IMG/VR virus record: IMGVR_UViG_3300031576_000165
Span: 1-38,992 of that record
Length of the DNA: 38,992 nucleotides
Direction: 5' to 3' (one strand)
Source of the DNA: a virus
Each line of letters starts with the position of its first letter. Within the stretch, counting starts at the first letter, position 1. This document shows, piece after piece, positions 32,601-38,992 of this stretch. Below the pieces are notes generated by a model, which was not told the DNA's origin, searched no databases, and saw nothing but the letters and a program-made list of their open reading frames with translations. The position numbers were made by a program, and so were the translations under genes.

Positions 32601-33440
32601 CGATTTTAAAGGCACCTCTGCGACAGCAGGAGTTAACTCTTCAGCTACGACAGCTATGCGCTCTGCAATCGATTCTGGAGTCATAGCTGACTGAGTACGT
32701 GGTACGTCGGCGGCACGTGTCGCATCCTGAACTTGTAACGGTTCAGGTGGGGGAACCGTCGTGCGCTTTTTCGCGGCGCGCTTACCAACGCCGCGTGTTA
32801 CGAGACTAGGTATAGCAACCGCAACGAGATTCTCAAATAACTCACCGTACGTCATTGGTTTGTAAAGTTCTTCCACTAACATTCGCTGCTGCGCAAGTTC
32901 TTCACGTGTCAATTCAGATGAGTGGGAAAATGCTAACTTGCGTGTCTCAGGATCTAACAAGAAAGAGGGAAGACCAAGAAAAGTTCTGATATATGCTGCA
33001 TTCTCTTCTGTCAGAGCGACGCCTTTCTCAAACCCCGGCACATACGTCTCCAACGCGCGCTTGAACCCGGCGCCAACTCCAAGCGGAAGTGCCATTAGTG
33101 CACTTAGACCGCCAAGAAGAGCTTCACCCGCACCTGATAGTGCCGCAGTATCAGACGCATCAGAAGCACTGTTTTCTATGACAGTCATCGCCCCCCGCGT
33201 AAAGTGTGTATACGCTTGTCCTAGAGCTTCTTTGGTGGTTTTGAAAGCCGTTCCGACGATGCCCAGTTTTGCGACCGCGCCTTCAGCAGCTGAAGGAACT
33301 GTCGCCTGCGGCATTGCCTGCGGCGTCGCCTGTGCCTGGACAGGCACAGCATCCAGTTCCGGAATATACTGATTCATGAAATCAGATAGACGTTTCTTCT
33401 CACGTTCGCGAAGTAACTGTCTATACGAAAGTTCACTCAT
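29646..33440 (-). CDS. Large internal virion (DNA ejection) protein, T7 gp16-like
   Basis: This 1,264-residue protein is close to T7 gp16 (1,318). It is Ala-rich with hydrophobic patches (LLGGLSALMALPLGVGAGF; VAFALGGMFVGVVAPRVARR). Two PTPSPIP-like proline repeats lie near residue 355. Together with the two genes before it, it matches the gp14-gp15-gp16 order of proteins that build the ejection channel in the host envelope. I did not find the transglycosylase motif that T7 gp16 has at its N-terminus. The N-terminal region holds a palindrome copy. Confidence 0.75.
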   Translation of the reverse strand: MSELSYRQLLREREKKRLSDFMNQYIPELDAVPVQAQATPQAMPQATVPSAAEGAVAKLGIVGTAFKTTKEALGQAYTHFTRGAMTVIENSASDASDTAALSGAGEALLGGLSALMALPLGVGAGFKRALETYVPGFEKGVALTEENAAYIRTFLGLPSFLLDPETRKLAFSHSSELTREELAQQRMLVEELYKPMTYGELFENLVAVAIPSLVTRGVGKRAAKKRTTVPPPEPLQVQDATRAADVPRTQSAMTPESIAERIAVVAEELTPAVAEVPLKSAAELALGRTEHFLRLRTSIEVATKRAEEIIREEAATIPELSKLLEEKVAPGAAGKSTPSPIPTEPGAVVKPTPSPIPAEPVEPLAKPLNRGRRAKLPVMPDIPEPGGAGEAGRISINLLARMAVGAAIGGTQGDTPEDRVAFALGGMFVGVVAPRVARRLVSAFRSDPKIAPILDSTNTKMPGFSTLEASTQPQRILKTLAGENKDLVDKLLSLQPDEVLSIDELRLTRQVEMRTWERVQELVDDIVADKPFEAGELKWTFAAARTLNDYIKHTERRLGATGGRGLERVKVNTEQISKLAKEWDPMISEKDMAMALSKLGAIEKVGLAARINFAIPEALTETMYGSMLLGPAIVKNAAGSMPMVPIAILDRSLASLKFWDPTAPAMSEGVMGAVAFWEAAIEQVRMLRSWQALGEQAQRMGATHVEFQPRGFEALADISRESGAPMLAKGFDYMASAAHFGPGIMQRTDGIFKAINMRMAIQWESMQHAARIENLKGDAYWSRVSELVTDYSQLPPEALVRIKQFRDHQTFTRQLENSLLKLAQAGPTNPWANLLYRMMFLPFVRTPVRILEVGAEYTLGINFLAANFYRELKLGGSSASVAQARIASGAIMIGSFMALAMQGYITGRMPSSREEAIAMEHAGRPPLSFWDPLASKHRSYAGMEPLTYFVSMGADLAYAMGQLPEVDAVRLFLTTILVELNDLSIQAFTEALSELADVIKMGRTDSQWEKSLEFIRRRLTVFIPAVAKQTLTGQEQRRVMLTGAFDEDKSPSAPVRRELQALFDEYRKGFGARGGAFGAPPYLKVKRNMFTADKMINDSWPFNPFTTKPAQLAPWASEIKRLNGAGLEPLPDWIGQPQSADIGLQDRPTAPGVRLNTEELDRLEVLMAQVVRDAHGKLTDSLNALVQSATYKRQSDVTRRELIQQRWNGFRKRAELLLLKENESLRKDFQRKRGESMIEQMPIERQAEATRRLQQRFPSPGLAP
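33281..33295. repeat. 15-bp palindrome copy 4 (CTTCAGCAGCTGAAG)
   Basis: Inside the large internal virion protein gene, coding Ser-Ala-Ala-Glu on the minus strand. Confidence 0.7.
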
Positions 33441-35035
33441 TTCGTAAATCTCTCTTTTTTCGGTACTGGCTTGACATCCGTCTGCTGGCGACGGAACGCA
33501 TCAAGACGCGTACGTGCTAGTTTAATACCATGTATTTCCTCAAATATCCGCGCCTGATTTTCGTAAGCAACTTCGCCAATGCGAGCTCGCGCAGCCTTGA
33601 GACTAGGTCTATCTTTGTGCAACAATTGAGATTCAAGAAACGCAAGGCGTGACTCTGTTCGCATATCCACTTGAACGATATATTTTGGCAGTATTTCACG
33701 CAAAACCTCACGCGAGTCTTCATCGCCACCAATATAGTCTGCCCTGCGATCAAGCTCATCAAGAAACTGAGCAAGTGCCTCTGTTGCGCTAGCGTCAAAA
33801 TCTTCATACTGATTGGTTGTGTTAAACGCAAGCGCGGCAATGCGTCGTGCCGAATCGTAACGACGTCCCTGCAACTCGCGCTTTCTAGTTTCAACCTCAT
33901 TCCGAACGACACGAGTTTCACCATCCTGACGGACAATCGTAGCACTTAGTTTTGGAGCCCATACCTCATACTTATTTAGACTGATTGCGTTTCTTCTATA
34001 AAGAGTCGTCAACCGAGCAAGAGTCTTGCGCGGGTCAAGATTTGGGTCATTAACGTCTGCCAACATTTCACGTTCGACGAGCGGATCTCCCCCAGATATG
34101 CCAAGCCTCTGTTCGCGTAACGCCTTGCTATAAGCTTCTACCTTCTCAGAACTCAGAGCATAACGATATTCTTCTATCCATTCTTGCGTAAGTGTACGTG
34201 CGCCAATATGCACGGCAGTCTCACGCTCAATACTTTCAACCCACGTCTTCATAGCTTTGTCCAGCGTCGCTTGCCCTTGTGCTGCTCGTGCCGCGTGTTC
34301 GCGTGTTGCGCGATCGATAATCGTGACGCGCTTGATCGGATCCACACCGGCAAATGCACCTTGCTCTTCAAGTTCAAATAGCCTGTCAGGATCCCGCATA
34401 CGAAGGATGTCCATGAAATTAAGTTCAACTTTCTCTCTAAATCGTTGACGTCGCTTTTCTGTTTCCACCGCATCAAACAACGTATTTGCTTCACCTGCCG
34501 TAACTAGTCTTTCATGTGTCGCTATGAATTCATCACGCTCGGCCGGCGTTTCGGCCAGCGCAGCACTACGACTTAGCTTATCTTCGGCTGCGTCTATAGT
34601 CGCAATCTGTTGCTTTTCTTGTAATTCTAGATTGTTAGCGTGATACGTAATAGCCTGTATAGGAAAGTTACGCGCAACGTGCTGCTTAAAAGCGACTAGA
34701 ACTTCGCGACGATTCGTTGAACTAGCAAGTTCATGTTGCATCGCACGAGCACGACGCGTAAACTCTTTTGTTCGGCCTATGGGATCTAGAATCTCTTTGT
34801 TCACCTCAAGCTGAAGTTCCTTGATCCGTGCGTCATGTCGACCATTTAGGTTGCCAATGTCGATTTCATCTTGTTGATTCTGTAACTTTTCGCTAATTTT
34901 AGAAAGTTGTTCACTAAAGCGAGTAATGTCGGCGCCGAATTGACTGAACTGGGTATAGCTAGGAACAGGCACAGTTTGTGGAAGTTGCAGCACTCCTGCC
35001 CGAGGTTCAGCCGTGTACGTTGGAATACGTGGCAT
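33437..35035 (-). CDS. Internal virion protein, T7 gp15-like
   Basis: This 532-residue protein starts at ATG 35035 overlapping the previous stop (TAATG); an upstream in-frame extension lacks support. It is a long helical protein (FSEQLSKISEKLQNQQDEID near the start, many Arg/Glu/Gln helices). T7 gp15 is 747 residues. It probably forms the middle of the ejection tunnel. Assignment is by gene order and composition. Confidence 0.7.
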   Translation of the reverse strand: MPRIPTYTAEPRAGVLQLPQTVPVPSYTQFSQFGADITRFSEQLSKISEKLQNQQDEIDIGNLNGRHDARIKELQLEVNKEILDPIGRTKEFTRRARAMQHELASSTNRREVLVAFKQHVARNFPIQAITYHANNLELQEKQQIATIDAAEDKLSRSAALAETPAERDEFIATHERLVTAGEANTLFDAVETEKRRQRFREKVELNFMDILRMRDPDRLFELEEQGAFAGVDPIKRVTIIDRATREHAARAAQGQATLDKAMKTWVESIERETAVHIGARTLTQEWIEEYRYALSSEKVEAYSKALREQRLGISGGDPLVEREMLADVNDPNLDPRKTLARLTTLYRRNAISLNKYEVWAPKLSATIVRQDGETRVVRNEVETRKRELQGRRYDSARRIAALAFNTTNQYEDFDASATEALAQFLDELDRRADYIGGDEDSREVLREILPKYIVQVDMRTESRLAFLESQLLHKDRPSLKAARARIGEVAYENQARIFEEIHGIKLARTRLDAFRRQQTDVKPVPKKERFTK

Positions 35036-35520
35036 TAGGGTTTCGCTGGCGGCACCGGCCGCCGTTTTGCCCAAGTTGCTAGAATAGAGCCAGCACCCGC
35101 CACTCCACCAACAACTCCAAGAGCTTGTTGCCGACCAAAATAGGACGCGCGCGTCCGTGCGAGGCGTGCCTCGAACTCTTTCGCCGAACTAGCCAGATCG
35201 CCAGATCGCCGCACGTTTAATGCTTCAAGTTCTGCTTGTCTGACAGTATCAAGTTCCAACAATAGTGGACTGCCTATGGATGGGTCAAGTCCAGACTCTG
35301 CCACTATAGCACGTTGCTTGCCAAGTAGAAGAGTGATACGACGCCGAAATTGTCGTTCCTCATACGCCGCAGCTTGACGAATGCTCTCCGCTTCCTGTTC
35401 TCTGAATTCTTCCTCACTCTTGGCTGCGCGTCTCTGTGCAGCAGCCGACTCATACGCTGCGTATGTAGAGACGGCTGTTCCAACGATTGCAGCAATGGCA
35501 CCAGCGATAATCCAGCCCAT
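35035..35520 (-). CDS. Internal virion protein, T7 gp14-like
   Basis: This 161-residue protein has an N-terminal membrane-like segment (WIIAGAIAAIVGTAVSTYAA) and a coiled coil. The group signature LLLGKQRAIVAESGLDP, then GSPLLLELDTVRQAE, is seen in many podoviruses. In T7 the equivalent protein inserts in the outer membrane during ejection. Confidence 0.8.
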   Translation of the reverse strand: MGWIIAGAIAAIVGTAVSTYAAYESAAAQRRAAKSEEEFREQEAESIRQAAAYEERQFRRRITLLLGKQRAIVAESGLDPSIGSPLLLELDTVRQAELEALNVRRSGDLASSAKEFEARLARTRASYFGRQQALGVVGGVAGAGSILATWAKRRPVPPAKP

Positions 35521-35521
35521 A

Positions 35522-35953
35522 TCAGTAGTCCAACTCTGGAATTAGTCCTGTATACAATGTACCATCCTCTACAGTTAGGCATTCGTGCGCGCCAGCTTTT
35601 TTCAGTATTTCACCCATAGCAACATTATCTTTGAATGCGACGCCCATAAAAATACGCGCGCCTACTTCACGTCCAAGGGCAAGACGTATTTCATGTAACG
35701 TTTTCGCAATTCCTCTTCCTCTGTACTCTGGATGCACGCACATGTCTTTTCCATACATAACTTGGCCGTAGCCAGGTAGCAAAGTAACGTTGCATGAAGT
35801 AAATCCAACCACGCGACTCCCATCCAAAGCAACGAATGTTGGGTTGACAAAATACCAACCAGGAGGTTGAGTTGCGCGACCTGGATAGCACATAGCATAA
35901 AGTTCTCTAACTCTAAGCGTCTCTTCTTGCAACATTGCCCGAATGTCTATCAT
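35522..35953 (-). CDS. GNAT N-acetyltransferase
   Basis: This 143-residue protein has the acetyl-CoA motif VHPEYRGRGIAKTL (about 73-86), preceded by a GKDMC strand and followed by the FMGVAFKDNVAMGEILKKAG segment. It sits inside the virion gene run and overlaps the next GNAT-like gene. It may modify a virion or host protein; the substrate is unknown. Confidence 0.8.
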   Translation of the reverse strand: MIDIRAMLQEETLRVRELYAMCYPGRATQPPGWYFVNPTFVALDGSRVVGFTSCNVTLLPGYGQVMYGKDMCVHPEYRGRGIAKTLHEIRLALGREVGARIFMGVAFKDNVAMGEILKKAGAHECLTVEDGTLYTGLIPELDY

Positions 35954-36387
35954 CGGTTAATGCGCTCAAAACGTACGACACTCCGTCGATCTTGTGTATA
36001 GGCACGAGCCACGTTTTTCTCGCGCTTAAATCCCAATAGTTCAATCCACCTTAAGTTGTGTTCATTGCTTGTCAAGACAACTGCCTCCACTCTATGAAGG
36101 TGAAAACTGCGCATTACGTCAGTCAGAGCCATTCGAGTCAGACGTGTCATCCATATGGTATGTTTATTCATGGACTTACTTGCGGCAAGCCAAGCGACAC
36201 CTACGCCGGGCCACACAAGCATGACACCGGCACAGCCAAGGATTACATCATCAATAATGGCAGTAAAGGCTGGACCACCACGTTCTTTTTCAATAGCAAA
36301 TTTCCACTCGGCAAGAGCAAGCGTATCTCTATTGACGAATTCTAACATGTGCTCAGCTTTAAACGGCACAAGCCGCGGCCTAGTCAT
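35950..36387 (-). CDS. GNAT-fold virion-associated protein
   Basis: This 145-residue protein starts at ATG 36387 inside the end of the tail tubular B gene, behind GGGAG. The HRVEAVVLTSNEHNLRWIEL segment followed by LGFKRE is the C-terminal signature of GNAT folds, but the central acetyl-CoA loop (R-x-x-G) is not clear. Proteins of this kind near tail tubular B are often listed as internal virion acyltransferases. It may be non-catalytic. Confidence 0.65.
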   Translation of the reverse strand: MTRPRLVPFKAEHMLEFVNRDTLALAEWKFAIEKERGGPAFTAIIDDVILGCAGVMLVWPGVGVAWLAASKSMNKHTIWMTRLTRMALTDVMRSFHLHRVEAVVLTSNEHNLRWIELLGFKREKNVARAYTQDRRSVVRFERINR

Positions 36388-38617
36388 GATCTCCCAGCGA
36401 AAGTGTACCAAACATTGCCAACAATGTCATAGGATAAGGTTCACGTTGTTCAATTGTGACCCGACCATCCGTATCCCAACCTTGACCAGTTACTTCACGA
36501 TCGCCAGTAAACAAACTTAATGCTCCAAGCGAGCTTGGCGTATATTGTATAGGTTCACCATTCACGTGTCCACCAATAGTATCAACTAGTCGAACCCATA
36601 ACTTGTCCCAGCTTCGTGGTAAGCCCTCAATTACGGTGTTTTCGACCGCGGGACGCATAGTCACAACTTTAGAGTCATATTTTAGACCAATCTCAGCTAT
36701 GGAGACTTCTTCAGACAACGTAATCTGGCCACCACTCACAACCTTAGTACCACGACTGCCATTATCAGCAATTATACTGACAGTCTTACCCTCAAGGTGT
36801 GACAAACCAGTTATAATAGTAGTAGGTGCACCGCTATAGACTTTTGCAGAGTCCGTCTGTAACGATGTCCATGACCTTGTCAACAACCCTGCATGATGGT
36901 CCTCGAACACTTCCACATAACGCTTTGTCTGATTATTAATTGTGCGTTTCACGATCGTCCAGACTTCGTCACCTGCTCCATGTAAGTCTTGCACATGCGG
37001 AATCGCGGCAACGCTCTCAAATGTGCCGTCGGTCGTCAATCTTGTGAATCCAATAACTTTCTCATGATAAAAGTACGTGAGTACAACTAATGTGCCATCT
37101 TCCCGCACGAAGTAAACGCGCGGGTCGCGTTGGCGTACAAGCGAAATTGGACCAAGCCGTGCGCCAGTTCCCAAAATGTGCTCAGCTGCACCAGTCAACT
37201 CTAGTGCGTCAAAGTCATCCTGTTCAATATCAAATGCCATGCTAATAATTTTCTTACGACTTCTGTCTACGAATATGATCCGTTTATTAATAATATTTGA
37301 CTGAATAGGAGCAGAACCGTGGGTCGTCAATCGCCTAGTTAGTGGAATGCTATCACCACCGATAGGTTCATCTGAACGTCCACCCTGCGCACGAAACTCT
37401 ACACCAGCCGTTCCTATGAATAAATCTTTATTGTCCGTGATCCATTCTATTCTATTCAACTGACGAGAGGCAATCGTGTACTCAACAGCACGATCGGCCG
37501 ACGCACCTACTGCATAGTTATCAAAATCGTCTGGCGTTGATAACCACCACGTAGTTGGTTGCTTTTTGGTGCTTGCCTGACCAAGACGCCCCTGAAAGAA
37601 CTCGCCGGTTCGCGGAAAACCGTTCGTGGTACTCCACGACGCAACTTCAAGTGTCCAAGCACCTGCCGCGGCAGCAGGTGGGTCAGCTACGTTTGTACCA
37701 ACCATAACACTTAGTATCTCACCTTTAACCTGTATTGCAGAATCTCGTATGGTAATCCGCACAAGTCCGCCATAGATTGCAATGAACTTGCCTACATCAG
37801 CTGTCCTAAAGGCGTTCAAACCAGACACAAGGGTGACCTGACCTCCAATGGGCTCCTTAATATTTGGGTCAAGAGTCGTTTGTGGCGACAAACGTAGTAG
37901 CCAGCTACCAGCAGCAATAGGATTGGTATTTGGAAAATCATCAATAATGTCGGCCGTAACAACGGCTAAACCAACATCGACTACTGTAATAGTGGCACGT
38001 GACGCGCCAAATACTATCAAACGTCCCTTATCGGCCGCCAAAAATACGGCGCTCGACGCCGTGAACGTGACGCCCGTTCCAGTTATCGCACTGGGTGTTA
38101 GAGTAGCCGTGCCGCCTGAAATATCAGTATCAGCTTCAAACGCCGGAGGTGGTTTGTACGTAATTGTGGATAACGTCCAACTTGTGTCAGAGATGCGACT
38201 AAGTCGACGTTGTGGAACATCTGGATGAAAAAGAAACAGGACATCGACAGATTGCGTGAAATGTATCTCTCGAAGCTGCGCTTCGGTGTACGGGGATGTA
38301 ATTTCGACCGGAACGCCAGCCGTTAGAATAGGTGCTTTATTCTTGTAGAAACGCATATACAAATGACCGACTTCTATAATGAATGCGTCATTTACACTTG
38401 CTTCAAAAGGTATGAGAATAGTATCTCTTGACGAGTCTTTTACTTCCTGAATGAACGCAGTACCAAGACGACGATCAAGTCCACCTTGTCGCATGATAAC
38501 GAAGTTTTCTATCGTCTTTCCACCCTCGAAGTAGGCAGCAAGGTCGGGACGGCCTTCTAGTTTAGGCGAAAGCTCGCCTTTGCTGAAGTTTGTTATAAGT
38601 CGTCTGCTCTTTGACAT
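36380..38617 (-). CDS. Tail tubular protein B (T7 gp12-like nozzle)
   Basis: This 745-residue protein is close to T7 gp12 (794). It has the typical entry NFSKGELSPKLEGRPDLAAY, then GGKTIENFVIMRQGGLDRRLG, and the GEFFQGRLGQAS and TPDDFDNYAVG motifs of the nozzle family. It forms the hexameric tip of the tail. The ATG directly follows the stop of the anchor gene. One exact DnaA-box-like 9-mer lies inside and is probably chance. Confidence 0.92.
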   Translation of the reverse strand: MSKSRRLITNFSKGELSPKLEGRPDLAAYFEGGKTIENFVIMRQGGLDRRLGTAFIQEVKDSSRDTILIPFEASVNDAFIIEVGHLYMRFYKNKAPILTAGVPVEITSPYTEAQLREIHFTQSVDVLFLFHPDVPQRRLSRISDTSWTLSTITYKPPPAFEADTDISGGTATLTPSAITGTGVTFTASSAVFLAADKGRLIVFGASRATITVVDVGLAVVTADIIDDFPNTNPIAAGSWLLRLSPQTTLDPNIKEPIGGQVTLVSGLNAFRTADVGKFIAIYGGLVRITIRDSAIQVKGEILSVMVGTNVADPPAAAAGAWTLEVASWSTTNGFPRTGEFFQGRLGQASTKKQPTTWWLSTPDDFDNYAVGASADRAVEYTIASRQLNRIEWITDNKDLFIGTAGVEFRAQGGRSDEPIGGDSIPLTRRLTTHGSAPIQSNIINKRIIFVDRSRKKIISMAFDIEQDDFDALELTGAAEHILGTGARLGPISLVRQRDPRVYFVREDGTLVVLTYFYHEKVIGFTRLTTDGTFESVAAIPHVQDLHGAGDEVWTIVKRTINNQTKRYVEVFEDHHAGLLTRSWTSLQTDSAKVYSGAPTTIITGLSHLEGKTVSIIADNGSRGTKVVSGGQITLSEEVSIAEIGLKYDSKVVTMRPAVENTVIEGLPRSWDKLWVRLVDTIGGHVNGEPIQYTPSSLGALSLFTGDREVTGQGWDTDGRVTIEQREPYPMTLLAMFGTLSLGDHD

Positions 38618-38992
38618 CTAGTCTTTTCTAGTTAGGTCATGCCAACCAAAGGTGGCCAGATAGAATTGACTAGTAATCGTGGCACTAGCATCAGTCACGA
38701 TCTGACCAGACGTGTTCGTAAGGACCCATACTTCCGCATGATCCGCGGAAGCCGATCCACTAAGCTGACTAAATGGACTGGCGCCATTTGCAGGGGTCAA
38801 GTCATTTGAGCCTACAGGACGTGCCGCAACAAGTGCCGCTCCCGCATTTTCGTGTATACGAATGTTTGCCATGACTCTGATACCAGTCGGCACAGTTAAT
38901 GTACGTGTGGTTGGTGTGGCCGCAGTCTGTGTGACTGCACTAAGATCGGTGATAGGATCTTTCAAGCGAAAGAAATCTACAACTTGGTCAAA
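38618..38992 (-). CDS. T7-type tail-fibre anchor protein, C-terminal part (continued from 1..354)
   Basis: The minus-strand frame from base 38992 continues the one ending at base 1 and stops at TAG 38618-38620 (124 residues here). It opens with FDQVVDFFRLKDPITDLSAV, an acidic helix that matches the expected helix after the anchor domain. A beta-rich domain with ITSQFYLATFGWHDL at the end follows. No enzymatic motif. A TTG at 38965 could be taken as a start if the circular closure were ignored, but the join makes that unnecessary. Confidence 0.8.
   Translation of the reverse strand, partial: FDQVVDFFRLKDPITDLSAVTQTAATPTTRTLTVPTGIRVMANIRIHENAGAALVAARPVGSNDLTPANGASPFSQLSGSASADHAEVWVLTNTSGQIVTDASATITSQFYLATFGWHDLTRKD

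Noticed and set aside
38165-38173. Exact DnaA-box 9-mer (TTATCCACA on the minus strand)
   Set aside because: A single copy inside the nozzle gene; about 0.3 copies are expected by chance in 39 kb.
38618-38965. Separate 115-residue gene starting at TTG 38965
   Set aside because: The frame is open to the window end and joins in phase with the frame at base 1, so it is the C-terminal part of the anchor protein.

Overview
The window looks like one complete genome of a T7-like podovirus, 38,992 bp long and circular as assembled. The reading frame on the minus strand that reaches base 1 (ATG at 354) continues without interruption at base 38,992 and ends at 38,618. It gives a single 242-residue protein with a T7-type tail-fibre anchor domain, so the window ends are only a cut point. 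No integrase, repressor, tRNA, rRNA or phage RNA polymerase was seen. The phage is therefore probably virulent and transcribed by host RNA polymerase. Short-tail genes, an M15-type endolysin and strong Shine-Dalgarno sites suggest a Gram-negative bacterial host; the host genus cannot be read from the sequence.

Layout. The genes form two opposed blocks that diverge at about 13.4-13.95 kb and converge with a one-base gap at 28.77 kb. The minus-strand block is the virion and lysis module. Reading leftward from 13.4 kb it holds small DNA-binding proteins, a candidate small terminase, the large terminase, small proteins, portal, Bbp19-like protein, scaffold, major capsid protein, small head or decoration proteins, a beta-helix tailspike, two internally repetitive virion proteins and tail tubular protein A. 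It then crosses the window ends to the fibre-anchor protein, tail tubular protein B, two GNAT-fold proteins, three internal virion proteins, a holin-like protein, a zinc protein and the endolysin.

The plus-strand block (13.95-28.77 kb) is the early/replication module. Its left part (14-17 kb) is accessory: an unusually GC-rich gene, a cysteine-peptidase-like gene, a 75-bp GA dinucleotide tract, broken gene copies and duplicated small genes. A strong sigma70-type promoter at 16.95 kb, preceded by three 12-bp operator-like sites, opens the main replication operon. That operon encodes an SNF2 helicase with an embedded zinc finger, many small zinc-ribbon proteins, a Cas4-like nuclease, a Sak4-like RecA-fold ATPase, an ssDNA-binding protein, a ParB-methyltransferase fusion, a uracil-DNA-glycosylase/exonuclease/DNA polymerase and a DUF3987 primase-helicase-like protein.

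The most striking feature is the polymerase. The glycosylase-exonuclease-polymerase gene is cut exactly before polymerase motif A, and a 50-codon gene sits in the break. The C-terminal part restarts through an ATGA overlap, and its motif B lacks the usual tyrosine. Other features to follow up are four copies of a 15-bp palindrome (one intergenic, three coding Ser-Ala-Ala-Glu), the GA tract, the structured divergent region, and a virion protein built from about seven 33-36-residue modules.
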